This document shows positions 17,701 to 26,041 of a DNA stretch of 26,590 nucleotides, one piece after another. The DNA comes from Ophiothrix spiculata (taxonomy: Eukaryota; Echinodermata; Ophiuroidea; Amphilepidida; Ophiotrichidae): assembly GCA_000969725.1 (NCBI GenBank), contig JXSR01S018557.1. One strand, 5' to 3'. Each line of letters opens with the position of its first letter. The first letter of the stretch is position 1. The position numbers and the translations under genes are program-made. Below the pieces are notes generated by a model. It was not told the DNA's origin and ran no database searches. It saw only the letters and a program-made list of their open reading frames with translations.

Positions 17701-20202
17701 TTAACTATTGTGGCAATTTTGACCCCTTTTCTTTAAATATTATTTCATTTACAGATTGGAACTGATGGTAATGAAAGAAATTGTGTAACCCCTAACCCTT
17801 CAAAACAAACTAAAATTCTTCACTGGGACCTAAACAAGAACATTTTTTGCATTTTCCATCGTAGAGTCTGTTATAGTTACTCTTTTGCTCTTGCAGGCTC
17901 TCACAATTTCATTCATAACACAAACTCATTTTGCCAATCCAGATTGTGATACTTAGGTCCAGACGAAAGAAGGAAGTGTACAGCTTATTATAAGCAAAAA
18001 GTGCACGACCTTTGTAGATGGTCAGCACTGGTATCGTGATGATCATCTCATCATTTAGATTGAAATCGCAGCCTCGCTGATTCTCATCTTTGTGATCAGT
18101 GAAACAAAACGTCACATCTGCTTGTAATAATGACTATCATAATACCACTTCCAGGTACGCGTAATATGTAATAACTATCAACATTTGTCAAAAGTATATG
18201 TAACCTTTATTGAACACGATTAGATATACAGTTTCAGATTTGTTATGGTCTTTAGATGTTTCGGCTTATATTAAAGCTTGTCAGATCGCATTATATATAG
18301 ATATCAACTCTTGGAATCATTATTTTGACATCCAGTATCTATTGCCTTCAAGTTTGTATTTAACACGTTGACCGATATATTCTCCCCTTATTGCTAGAGG
18401 CTTAGGATAAGAAATGAAAGGTAAATTTGCAATCGGGCTGAACCTGTGTAGTAGGTAGTGTGTTGAAGGTATACGCTAGAAAGGCAGGCTATTTCACGGC
18501 CATATCTTTTGAAAGTATATGCCTTTACCTTGGACATTAGATGTTCCTTATCATCGTATAGTTTGCGAATTAGAAAATAATTTATTTGCTTGTTTTCTAA
18601 TAATAGGGTTGATATCCACTATCTGTCTGATTAACTAGAACACTATGCTATTGAGTGAAACCAAATGTCATAAAACAGTGACATTGTGAAAAACTTAAAA
18701 TGACAGCGAAATTACTTTATAATAACAATAATACGTTACAGCAGTCATGCCATTAACTATATTCAAAACCATGCACAATAAGATTGAGATCCATTTATCA
18801 TGTTTATTCCGTGTTCAATTTGATCATCGTAGAAATTGAAAGAACAAAAGTAAGAGAATTTTTTTAAACCTTTCAAGAAAATTTTAAAAGTCTCGAAGGC
18901 TTCAAGTAAGTTTATGATTCATCAAAAATTTTGATTATTATGTTTATCAACAAAAATGTAATTGTTTATATTTTTACTTGGTATACAATAAGATGGATAC
19001 ATTATCATGAAAGCCGAAATGACTGCTTCAATCTCAAGAAAATACCATTATTAAAATTGATCAGCACACTTCACCAAACCCAGTCACGATGTTCTGTATT
19101 ACTATACTATAGTATTTCTCTTATTTGGTTTTATGGGTTATCAATTAGATTAGTTGTCAGAATGGGCAGTGGGCATTTTGGTTTGTGAACTTTGATTTGA
19201 CTTATTTCATAATAAGTGCCCTATCTTTGGAGTTATCACTATCAATGTTTGTTAACTGGTATTTGCGGTGCAATAGAAACGAGATAATGTCTAGTATTGC
19301 TATGATCTCTTCCTATAATCCAATCTTATCTTATCATATTATTTTACAGCTACAGTATTGCCCAGGGTTCTCAACAATTTGTAAAGAATTCGTAAATTTG
19401 TTCGTCAGGCATTTTGCATACAAATTTGATAATTATACCTACCCATTTGCACACAATATTTCAGTTAAAAACATTATGAAGTGATAAAATTGTTACTTTT
19501 TTAAAGTAATATTTTTCAGTAAGGTATTTTTTTTTCATTTTGACCCTTATTTCTACTATATTACCAAAATCATTCTCGCCATGATAGCCCTGTATGTTCT
19601 TTGAAAACAAACTGACTATGTAAGAAAATTTGTAGACCTATTTTTGGAAACCACGAAAGATGTTTGTTTAAAGCGACACCATGTTAGGGGTACAGCATAT
19701 TTAAACTAAAAATTTCAAATCGCATCAGACAATATTTTTTATCAAATAAATTGTCTATTTTACGGTTTCTGTAAGTCTTGAATTTAACTTGTTGGGCAGC
19801 GTTTGCAAGCACTAAAATGCTAGTTCACCTAAACTAGATCTATTAACAACTTAAGAGAATTTCAACAAGATGCTATCATTCAATTTTATATATTTAAACG
19901 AATTATAAGAAACATGTAGTCATAATTGAAAACAAAACAACTTATATATGTTCCTTTAAAAAAGAAAAAATTATGCAGATAAGCAAAATACGAAATACAA
20001 CAAAATCAATAAACAAAGGCTTCAATGACTTACCAGTAATGATAACTGTTTTACCAATAAGAGAAACATTGTTTTTACAATATGTAGGTCTCAGGTACTT
20101 GATGTAATATATAAAGCATCCAAAAGCACTGAGCACCGCCGGTCCCCACAGGATAAGTCCACTCGCCATGGTGAGCAACACTGTTGTGATTTCTGTGTCC
20201 AT
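5577..20202 (-). CDS. Retinol dehydrogenase-like short-chain dehydrogenase (RDH11-14 type), four exons
   Basis: Minus-strand join 20202-20034, 11241-10999, 6852-6504, 5787-5577; 972 nt including the stop, 323 aa. Splicing is GT..AG throughout, with phases 1, 1 and 2 that close correctly (residues G57, G138, W254). The family is classical NADP(H)-dependent SDRs (SDR7C), which interconvert retinol and retinal or reduce lipid aldehydes at ER or mitochondrial membranes. Visible: an N-terminal hydrophobic anchor (about 8-32), cofactor motif TGCNSGIG (56-63), ACRN (80-83), NNAG (135-138), catalytic Asn in VNH (156-158), Ser in INISS (181-185), YSASK (211-215), HPG (240-242) and GAQTS (263-267). Family and catalytic activity are well supported; the substrate is not known. 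The HPG-to-GAQTS spacing is 9-15 residues short of human RDH11/RDH13 as I recall them, and a likely missing piece lies at 6438-6473. An internal ATG at 20169 has a stronger start context. Confidence 0.9.
5851..6006. mobile_element. MITE E1, ATAT-flanked palindromic type, in intron 3
   Basis: A 156-bp element made almost wholly of two diverged inverted arms. The left arm starts GCGGGCCGCTGCGACAAATG; the right arm, reverse-complemented, starts GTGGGTCGCCACTGCAAAAG. The arms meet near 5930 at GGAGCATATCTGAT and its complement. ATAT lies at 5847-5850 and 6007-6010. It is clearly the same family as 14309-14459, sharing TTGTCGGCTCGTACATGTTG. There is no coding capacity. The greater divergence of its arms suggests an older insertion than the second copy. 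Confidence 0.75.
6007..6437. repeat. Intron 3 remainder with (GTT)n-like low complexity
   Basis: GTT-rich low-complexity sequence occupies about 6299-6360. A 15-bp unit, AAATACTTCAMTTCG, is repeated twice near 6197-6226. The minus-strand open frame 5932-6246 overlaps the MITE and has no family motif. Nothing else is supported. Confidence 0.5.
6438..6473 (-). other. Candidate 36-nt micro-exon or exon 3 extension
   Basis: Minus-strand sequence between TCCTTTCAG| and |GTGTATAG. It is 36 nt long, so it preserves phase, and would insert FILLFFLIPII before the W-PIF of exon 4, giving the hydrophobic stretch this SDR family has between HPG and GAQT and a 335-aa protein. The intron separating it from exon 3 would be only 30 nt (6474-6503), far below usual animal introns, though it has a good donor and a pyrimidine-rich acceptor. 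Alternatively the whole of 6438-6852 was one exon and the in-frame TAA is a mutation or a sequencing error. Confidence 0.4.
6504..6852 (-). CDS. RDH-like gene, coding exon 3
   Basis: Encodes residues 139-253 plus two bases. The acceptor is TTTCATTTCAG|GC and the donor AACGTG|GTAAGT. It carries VNHFGHFLLTHLLLDLLK, the serine motif INISS, the YSASKLAN active-site helix and the substrate-side HPG loop. The frame does not end cleanly at the donor: TGG is followed by TAA formed by the donor, then the same frame runs on into a hydrophobic segment (see 6438-6473). Confidence 0.9.
7060..7150. repeat. GTTT-rich low-complexity sequence in intron 2
   Basis: Interrupted GTTT repeats run through this stretch. 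Open frames across it are low-complexity artefacts. Confidence 0.6.
7205..7537. mobile_element. TTAA-flanked MITE with AGGTGTA ends (Kolobok-like)
   Basis: A 333-bp element. The left end is AGGTGTAGGTTCC and the right end, reverse-complemented, is AGGTGTATGTTCC. TTAA lies directly outside both ends (7201-7204 and 7538-7541). From family knowledge, TTAA targets with purine-rich RRG ends fit Kolobok, whereas piggyBac ends start with pyrimidines. The interior has two direct copies of CCCTGGGGATGAG (near 7325 and 7503). The minus-strand open frame 7229-7471 has no transposase motif, so the element is non-autonomous. Confidence 0.65.
7662..7908. mobile_element. MITE with GCTACAATCTTCTGCAAA ends in intron 2
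   Basis: A 247-bp element. The left end GCTACAATCTTCTGCAAAAC and the right end (reverse complement GCTACAATCTTCTGCAAATC) are nearly identical. Similarity continues through GTTGGGAC and a GAGCA/AAGCA motif, giving about 45-50 bp of imperfect inverted repeat. TGTA flanks both sides (7658-7661 and 7909-7912) and may be a 4-bp target duplication. The interior contains a 13-base G run near 7771-7783. Superfamily not assigned. Confidence 0.65.
7920..9394. other. Intron 2 sequence without recognised genes
   Basis: There are no exon-like or RNA-gene signals. The stretch 8700-9010 looks like an unclassified interspersed repeat. It carries AAAATGGCGGCC at 8783-8794, which resembles a YY1 site, and a short AGTACTT / AAGTACT hairpin near 8727. 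Short open frames at 8436-8618 and 8715-8906 show no motif. Confidence 0.4.
9397..9925. mobile_element. MITE with CACTCTTAGAA ends and GGATCA repeats
   Basis: A 529-bp element. The left end is CACTCTTAGAAAGAAAGTAT and the right end, reverse-complemented, is CACTCTTAGAAGGCCGGGAT, both followed by a CAAATAT motif. TA lies outside each end (9395-9396 and 9926-9927). Both flanks of the interior carry about ten GGATCA or TGATCC words arranged as small palindromes. The middle (9584-9667) is tRNA-like. There is no coding capacity. A TA target suggests a mariner-like mobiliser, but the ends alone do not prove it. Confidence 0.7.
9584..9667 (-). other. Ser-type tRNA-like sequence inside the CACTCTTAG element
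   Basis: The minus strand reads GTGGTCGAGTGGTTAGAGC (A-box and D-arm), GTCTCGTAAT (anticodon loop region), a long variable region and GTGGGTTCAAACCC (B-box). The D-arm and long variable arm are like serine tRNA. The acceptor stem has several mismatches and the anticodon loop is too long, so this is a pseudo-tRNA or SINE head, probably inserted into the MITE. Short inverted flanks CATCACAC / GTGTGATG surround it. Confidence 0.6.
9953..10000. repeat. ATCAA / ATCA microsatellite, SINE tail
   Basis: Imperfect ATCA units shifting to AATCA units. It forms the 3' tail of the minus-strand SINE. Confidence 0.8.
9953..10178 (-). mobile_element. tRNA-derived SINE with (TTGAT)n tail
   Basis: On the minus strand the head at about 10178-10107 reads GTGGCCGAGCGGTTAGAGC, GTCTCGTAAT and GTGGGTTCGAGCCC, giving good A and B boxes for RNA polymerase III. 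A body follows with CCTTGGGCAAGATATTTTAC, a motif type I associate with central domains of marine invertebrate SINEs. The tail is TTGAT/TGAT repeats at 9953-10000. The length is about 226 bp. The head is clearly related to the tRNA-like piece at 9584-9667. It sits less than 30 bases from the end of the CACTCTTAG MITE. No target duplication was identified. Confidence 0.75.
10180..10996. other. Intron 2 sequence without features
   Basis: About 800 bases with no tRNA, exon or inverted-repeat element. The plus-strand open frame 10540-10749 is unrecognised and not supported as a gene. Confidence 0.4.
10999..11241 (-). CDS. RDH-like gene, coding exon 2
   Basis: Encodes residues 58-137 with split glycines at both ends. 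The acceptor is TTTTTCACAG|GG and the donor GCAG|GTAATG. It completes the glycine-rich cofactor motif (CNSGIGKE), then gives ACRNPERA (cofactor specificity region), LDLAVKDSIRQFA (strand 3 and helix C region) and IDILINNAG. All are standard for this SDR group. Confidence 0.92.
12010..12105 (-). other. Met-type tRNA-like sequence, probable SINE head, in intron 1
   Basis: On the minus strand CTCGCATCATAATGCAAG forms an anticodon-arm-like hairpin with CAT in the loop. GTTTCGAGTCCCC follows about 30 bases later as a B-box. The A-box region (TCACTTTATTCAGCGG) is degenerate and no acceptor stem closes. It is better read as an old tRNA-derived SINE than as a tRNA gene; body and tail are not clear. 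Confidence 0.4.
12398..14304. other. Intron 1 sequence without recognised features
   Basis: AT-rich throughout, with a short CCTAGAC / GTCTAGG hairpin at about 12647-12670 and an A-rich run near 12498-12520. No gene-like frame or transposon end was recognised. Confidence 0.4.
14309..14459. mobile_element. MITE E2, near-perfect palindrome, ATAT-flanked
   Basis: A 151-bp element consisting of two arms of about 72-75 bases. The left arm starts GTGTACCGCCGCGGCAAAAG and the right arm is its reverse complement for the first 37 bases without mismatch. Only a few differences follow towards the centre near 14384. ATAT flanks it at 14305-14308 and 14460-14463. It is the same family as 5851-6006. As single strand it would fold into one long hairpin. 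High arm identity implies a recent insertion or gene conversion between the arms. Open frames on both strands here are by-products of the palindrome. Confidence 0.82.
14464..14905. mobile_element. MITE E3, AAAGGTACCTTAA type, ATAT-flanked
   Basis: A 442-bp element. The left end GTAACCCGTCATATCGAAAG and the right end (reverse complement GTGACCCGTCATATCGAAAG) continue as GTACCTTAA on both sides, for a TIR of about 34 bp. ATAT lies at 14460-14463 and 14906-14909. The left ATAT is also the right ATAT of E2. The minus-strand open frame 14587-14844 has no transposase motif, so the element is non-autonomous. Confidence 0.78.
14910..15954. other. Intron 1 sequence without recognised features
   Basis: One 18-bp unit, TTCTGSATTATTGTCAA, is repeated about twice near 15115-15150. 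No other structured feature was recognised. Confidence 0.4.
15958..16275. mobile_element. Poly-G-ended MITE with internal perfect hairpin
   Basis: A 318-bp element. The left end is CCCGGGGGGGGG..TTCTT and the right end, reverse-complemented, is CCCAGGGGGGGTTACTT. Both are followed after about 20-30 bases by GTATGTGCCTGCC or TATGTGCCTGCC. ATT directly flanks each side (15955-15957, 16276-16278), a possible 3-bp target duplication. Inside, 16136-16149 and 16154-16167 form a perfect 14-bp stem with a 4-base loop. Elements with G-run ends followed by a TATGTGCC motif are, from memory, widespread in cnidarian and other invertebrate genomes. Superfamily not assigned. Confidence 0.68.
16279..20030. 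other. Remaining intron 1 sequence, no gene recognised
   Basis: About 3.7 kb of AT-rich DNA. The open frames at 17909-18115 (minus), 18931-19188 and 19185-19484 (plus) have no conserved motif and AT-driven composition. A short CTGTAAA / TTTACAG hairpin lies at about 17430-17465. Nothing else is supported. Confidence 0.4.
20034..20202 (-). CDS. RDH-like gene, coding exon 1
   Basis: Encodes residues 1-56 plus one base. It begins at ATG 20202 in a weak context (AATCGTATGG) and has a second in-frame ATG at 20169 inside CTCACCATGG, close to the vertebrate Kozak optimum. A hydrophobic N-terminal anchor is followed by basic and polar residues, then GKTVIITG, the first strand of the Rossmann fold. 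The donor is ACTG|GTAAGT. If translation starts at 20169, the protein is 312 aa and still keeps the anchor. No upstream non-coding exon could be identified. Confidence 0.9.
20160..20175 (-). promoter_or_regulatory. Strong-context alternative start codon of the RDH-like gene
   Basis: CTCACCATGG has A at -3 and G at +4. The upstream ATG at 20202 has C at -3. Leaky scanning would favour the inner start. Both give the same anchor and catalytic domain. Confidence 0.4.
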
Positions 20203-22955
20203 ACGATTACATAAACATCAAATCAAACTAGTGCGGCTATAGTATGTTTCAGAAGTATTCAGCATTTGTCGATTTGCTTAAACGTTAAGGCATTTCCTTA
20301 TTCCAAAATGCAACGACTAGATCAACAAGTAGGTCTACATTAACTCCTGAAATAAAATCCATATTATTGGTTTTGTTTCAAATTTTTGAAAAAAGCAAGT
20401 TAAATCTCATAAAACGCATGTATGTTTTATAATCATTGCGAGTGAAATAATATGCCTGTTGACTCCTCTAAGTTACAAAGTACAATACGGAATATAAACA
20501 CGAATCGACTACAAATGTAGAGTGGGTGACTTGAGGCGCTGAGTTTGCGCACTTACTATGCGAATAATAAGCTGTTGATAAATTATATTGTTCACTCTAT
20601 TGATATTGATAGTTTTAATTACTCCTTGTTACTTTGGGTGTTTGGTTAACCTTGAAGGGTTACAAGTATTTTTGTTTTTCCTTGTGAGTAAGCACCTTAA
20701 TTGGCATATTTAATGGTCCTTTAGCATTGTGGTTTCAGCTATTGTTCTAACATCTTGTTAGATTTGTGTGACTATGCAGTGTCTTTTTTGTTTCATTGTG
20801 TCAATCGAGCAATTCTCAACGTAGAGCTACACAGCGTAGGGTTTCCTGACTTTGAACGTAGTAGTTTGCATAAATGTGACATTCCTTTGAAAAGAAATGT
20901 CGAGATAACTAAATATTTTATTTTTTACATAGGAAGTGTGTAAAGCAGATTGATGGTTTTAGATGGTGTTCACACCCATTTTTTTAGAAAATCGTTTTGA
21001 TGCTAATAGTGCAGAGAAAGTTAAAACTAATTATGCCATGCTTTTCATAAAGAAAATTGATATATTAATTGAGATCAAGGCTGAAAAACAGTACAAGCAA
21101 AATTCAGACAGATGTATTATTTCCAATGATACACAAAAGACAAAACAATTACTGCAAACTGACCTGCTATCTAAAATATGTTTTATGAGTGTCTTGGTAA
21201 TGAGTATGTACTTGACATTAATCAATCTCGGCAACCACTGTTCAATCAAACAAATTCAAACAAAATCTGCCTACAAAGTGAAAACGCAGTATTTTCATTT
21301 ATAAAGCATAGCAGATACTGCCTTTAAACGTGCGATTTACTTCCACCCTTTCCCATGCTAAAGAGGTGTACGTACATATGTTTGATATAGTTAATATTGT
21401 CTGAAGCGAATTGATCGTTTGCTCATTTGTACAGGAGTTCTCCAGGGGAAAAGGAAGTAGCTTGCAATATATCTGCAAAACATATCCTTCCTTTTTACTT
21501 TGTTGGGCTGAAATAATCTATTGTAAATTGTATGTTGAGTTTTATGGTTCCTTTTTAATTTTGAAAGTAAATGCTTGACTAACACATTTGCTATTGTATT
21601 GATTACGTTCATTAAAACGGGTCATATCATCAATGTGAAAATAATTATTTTTTGATATAATTAAGTGTGACATTATTTTGCTAGTTCTTATCTTGAAATA
21701 ACAATAGATTTTGCGAAATGGGGAGATTTCTTTTTGATGAACATTTAACCATTGTCTTTTAACAAAAGTGTTTATGTGTTTGTTTTCAATCAAAGGTGGA
21801 TTTACAATAGTGTTTATGTATTTTGTTTTTCAATCGAGGAGTAGACTACCCCAGCAAATTGAAATTGACTTACCCAAAGATAAGTTGTTTCGTACCATAG
21901 TTTTTGAATTGATACTAAAATCATTAAAATCGGTCAAGTAATTATGACGTCACATTACGACGTTTGCAAAAATAAGTCCAGAATCATATGGTTCTAAGGT
22001 GTAAAAGAAATTATTACTAAAATGCTTGTACAGAAGGGAATGGTTTCTAAAAGGATGTAGGTTTAAGTTACATACCAGATAGGTTTCAAATTGTTTGAGG
22101 TGGCAAGCACTCTTCCTACCCCGGACTTCTCTGCCTAAATATTGCGAGGTGCCCCAAGATTTTTTTTTTCATCGAAATGCCGAAAACGATGTAAATTTTA
22201 CCTGTTGTTTTCTGTTGACGTCCTTTTCTTTTTATCAAGGCCAATTTTCAGTTTTTCTTCTGAGAGCATTGGTATCGTGTCATAATGCCCGGTCATAATG
22301 TAACAGATACCGCTGAAATGCATTGATAAGCTACATGTTGTTAACAAAAACATTGTTTTATGCTTTGACATATTTTGTTGCCTTATTGCTGCTTCGCTTT
22401 TGGACATTCCACTGAATTTTACATTAAATAGTAAGTTCTTGAACTCGCTTGATTCACTTTATCTCAAGTAAAATTTAAAGCTTGTCAAGAATAAAAAGGC
22501 TATCCATTGTACTTACCGATCGGATCATCAAAATTATGATAAAGGATATGTAAGTAATTATGTCATACTTATTCATTTCATTTTCTCACTTCGTTTGCAA
22601 TGTTTGTATGTTTTAACCTCGTTTCGATTATATGGTTGCATTTTATGCCCGATCACGTCAGTTGAGTTTTTCTTGGCCTGGTAAAATAATTGATTGTGGA
22701 TATCACGTTTATGTTAATTTCTTGAAAAAAATAACTTTCTCTGATTTGTTTCATGTTTATTTTGACACCTTTTATTCAATACCAAGAGTATTTTAGTAGT
22801 TAAATTCTCCATTCATATTAACCTTTTGTATAAAAAGGTTTTTTGTTCAATTCCTCCAAATGTTGTCGTGATTTTGTTGTTATTGTGATTTATACAAGTT
22901 ACTTTGAACAATTCATATGTCACACATACAGACATACACACCACACACAAACAAT
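20203..22955. other. Upstream flank of the RDH-like gene, no gene recognised
   Basis: This should contain the promoter and any 5' UTR of the minus-strand gene, but no clear TATA box or splice-consistent non-coding exon was found. The plus-strand open frame 20963-21304 (113 aa, Lys/Ile/Gln rich) lacks any recognisable domain. A single TGACGTCA palindrome lies at 21945-21952, about 1.7 kb upstream of the start codon, in sequence that may itself be repetitive. A CA-rich stretch at 22919-22952 precedes the next element. Confidence 0.4.
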
Positions 22956-23083
22956 GTGAGTCATTTTACTCACCTAAGCCATAGTGTGTCAGTACACGGA
23001 CAAAATGACTCACATTTTCATAGTTTTGAGTCATTTTGTCCATGTACTGATACACTATGCCTCAAATGAGTCAAATGAGTCAC
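22956..23083. mobile_element. Small hairpin element with five TGAGTCA-type motifs
   Basis: A 128-bp inverted-repeat unit. The ends are GTGAGTCATTT and, reverse-complemented, GTGACTCATTT. Inside, 22980-23012 pairs with 23027-23059 over 33 bases with few mismatches, around a 14-base loop. TGAGTCA or TGACTCA occurs at 22957, 23006, 23027, 23067 and 23076. TGAGTCA is the classical AP-1 binding sequence. No clear target duplication was seen. It is probably a MITE, and function as a regulatory module is speculation. Confidence 0.6.
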
Positions 23084-23458
23084 TTTTTTCTGTTTAAGAT
23101 TACTTTGACACCGGTCATACGAAGTATTGTGATCGTAAGCATCGTAGTGATTGATTGACACGGTATTTAGTTGTTGATCTCATTTTTATCCTACCTTGTC
23201 TTACACAATTTTACTTTTCTTGCTTGATATGTTTGTGCACGGTTCAACACTTTTTCCATTATGAATTTGTCAATTGCCACTTATTTACTACTTTGTTGAA
23301 CAAATTTGTTATTAGTCTCGTGTTTTGTTGAAGTACTGATTTTCCAATTATTGGATAATTATGAAACTACAATGAGCTTTTGACTTGATCAATAGTGTGA
23401 AAGTTTAATTGGAATAAAGAAATACATGCAATACTACCAATTTCTACCAATCAAATAT

Positions 23459-23716
23459 GTGATGCGTTACAGCAAAAGGTACCTTACGTCGAAGCTGCAA
23501 GTGTCTGATTAACAAACTCTTAAAACTAATCAATAATCAATATTTTAAGAGAGGACAATGAACTAAAGCACCTCTCGCCCTTGTTCCATTGTTGTATCAC
23601 CCAGCTCCTAATTTATGATTCTCTCTTCAAATATTGATTATTAATGGGTTCTTAACGTGTTGTTAATCAGACACTTGTAGCTCCGAATTAAGGTACCTTT
23701 TGCTATAACGCGTCAC
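23459..23716. mobile_element. MITE E4, long TIRs, ATAT-flanked
   Basis: A 258-bp element with inverted arms of about 95 bases. The left arm starts GTGATGCGTTACAGCAAAAG and the right arm (reverse complement) GTGACGCGTTATAGCAAAAG; both continue with GTACCTTA. Later GTGTCTGATTAACAA and AATAATCAATATTT are shared by both arms. ATAT lies at 23455-23458 and 23717-23720. The ends match E3 and, more loosely, E1 and E2. There is no open reading frame. Confidence 0.8.
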
Positions 23717-23720
23717 ATAT

Positions 23721-26039
23721 TTCATCATAGTTAACAAGAATAATACGGTATATGTATCCTCAACATCTTGCTGCATTTTTATAGTATAAACTGTTTCATT
23801 ATTTTGAGAGACGAAATCGTATTCTTTTTTGAGTATTTTTCAAATATTGACTGCCAAGATCAAAGCTTATCAAGGATACCGAGTAGAAATAGTTTTTAAT
23901 ATTACCAGAATGAAAATGAAGTCAATATTTTTATATACTGATTTTGGTTTGAGCGTGCAATAGTTAAAAACTATTTTTTGTCTGAAATCTGCTTTTTGTC
24001 ATAAACTCGATTTTTTGATGGTCACCAAAAGAGAGCGAAGAATGTGCGAGCACTATTAACAGCGAGCGCCGAAGGTGTGCGAGACTGGTTCAACAAATTA
24101 CTATAACTGTAAAAGTATGGAACTTTAGGTCAAATTGTTTGGAGGTTATCAATATCTACAAAAATAGACCCAGAGTCAAAGAAATCAAAAGTCATAGATG
24201 ATAGGGGAATCCTGTTGGTAGGATCTTATAGTATTGCTTTAAGTACTTTGTCTAGGTAAAGCTGTATCGACTCTTCCAGCAATATTCTTTTTGAAATTGT
24301 CATAAGGAACCCTGTAAGAGATGTAATAAACTAATAAAAGATGTTACAACAGAATCTTTCAGGAAAAGAGATTAATACGACGAAAGAGTATTTACTTTGC
24401 AAAGACAAATTTACTTTTGTATTCTGATGTGCGGCTACTATCATAAGACGGAAAATTTAGCAATTATTGGAATATTGGAATACCATGAGAACTTGGGCCA
24501 TTTTATTGAATGTTGTGTGTTTTTAAGTTGAGTTTCAAACCATGATTTAGTTCAAGTATCATCTAGCGACAATTGTTCAATAATTAGATTGTAGCAGTGA
24601 AACAGATTTCCACAAAATTCCGGAATCCTCCTGTTCTGCTGCCGTGGCAGAATTCCATACTGAATTTACCGTTGCTATTTCAGGGAGATTTCATGTTTTT
24701 ACTGATATTTGTACAATGTCGTATGAAGGAAATGATAGATTCGAGGTAAAGTCACTCTATAATACACAATAATCTCTTAAACACGGTTAATATATATTTT
24801 CTAACAGTAAGAAATGGTAGTAGAATTCCGATATTTCACCGAAACTTTTAACAATGTTTCTCTATGAGCACCTGCAAGGCACAATGGTAAGATCTTAAAA
24901 CGGGTAAGAAACCAACCGAATTTGAGGATGTTTACAAAATTAGCCGTAATATTTAAAAGCAAAGATCAATATTACACAGACCGTAAATCTCCCGGGTAAA
25001 TCTTATTGAAAAGCAAATTATACAAGCTTTTATATAAAGTGTACTTTTCAGTAAAACAAGTGTTTTCTCAGTACAAATAATCAAACTTCGTATCGTTTCT
25101 TATTGGGACACCCTGTATTTCTCTGACTGTTTGCAATGGTATATTATATTCCATTGCAAATTGCAATTATTATTCAATTGTGTATACCATCTTTAAATGG
25201 TATTGGCACATCACGCGATAAATTGGTAGCAATATATGATGAAGTGATAAGTGGAAAAAGATGAAAAAGTCAACGTTCTTTCTGATGAGAATGATATTAA
25301 GAAGTGTTGTACAAATGTTGAATTTGATGTATCTACTTCTAACGTGAAAAAATTTCAAGAATCTTGATTTTCTAAACTTTTGAAACATTTGAGTAGATTT
25401 TCGAAAATCGGTGAATAGTATCTGCTATTGGGAGAATGATCAAAGTTGAGGCCGATAAAAAGGCATGGGCGTACTTGGAAACAATACCAGTTTTACAATT
25501 TCAATTTGCTGCGTGAATAGAATGACTTAAAGAAAAATATAAAGATAGAATATCGATTCATGGAAGGTACTGTAATCTTAAAATGTAACAGTTTATTTGT
25601 GAGCCATTTTTCATCGACGAGGAGATTTTTTTATAGAATATAAGCGATGCTAGACGTTTCTTTATTTTTGATATGATAATTTATCGATTATTACTTTATT
25701 CTTGATATTATTTTCCAATAAACATAAAAAATGTGTAACAATGTTTTTAGCAAAAGGCTGTACATGTAGTTATTTGTACCAGAGACCCTAGAAAACAAAG
25801 GGTCTCTGTTTGTTCATCATAATCGTTTTCACAGCCAGGGTGGTCGTGGTCTTGGTGGTCACTCACATAGTCACAAGTACTCATTAGCATTGATTTTATG
25901 AACTTTATATTGATGCCGAATTTATTTGTTAGAAAGTGTATTTATTGCCTTTTTCTATTTTTTCTCGTTAACCGTTGCCTTACCTCAATAAGGGGTAAAT
26001 TAAATATGTGTGCATTTCTTCCCTAGCGCCTTTACGTAA
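23721..26039. other. Intergenic stretch with short hairpins, no gene recognised
   Basis: There are two clean short hairpins. 25130-25139 with 25151-25160 (TTTGCAATGG) has a 10-bp stem. 25780-25789 with 25799-25808 (CAGAGACCCT) has a 10-bp stem. A solitary GGGACACCCTGTA near 25107, resembling a mariner-type terminal repeat, has no partner. The minus-strand open frame 25170-25388 is Phe/Arg-rich by composition and has no known motif. Confidence 0.4.
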
Positions 26040-26041
26040 TT

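Noticed and set aside
20963-21304. 113-codon plus-strand open frame upstream of the RDH-like gene
   Set aside because: Lys/Ile/Gln-rich with no domain or family motif, an opposite-strand frame overlaps it, and length is within chance for this AT-rich sequence.
21945-21952. TGACGTCA cAMP-response element
   Set aside because: A single 8-bp palindrome about 1.7 kb from the start codon, in sequence that may be repetitive, is not enough to call a regulatory site.
25100-25120. Mariner-type terminal repeat GGGACACCCTGTA
   Set aside because: Only one end is visible; no inverted partner was found in the window.
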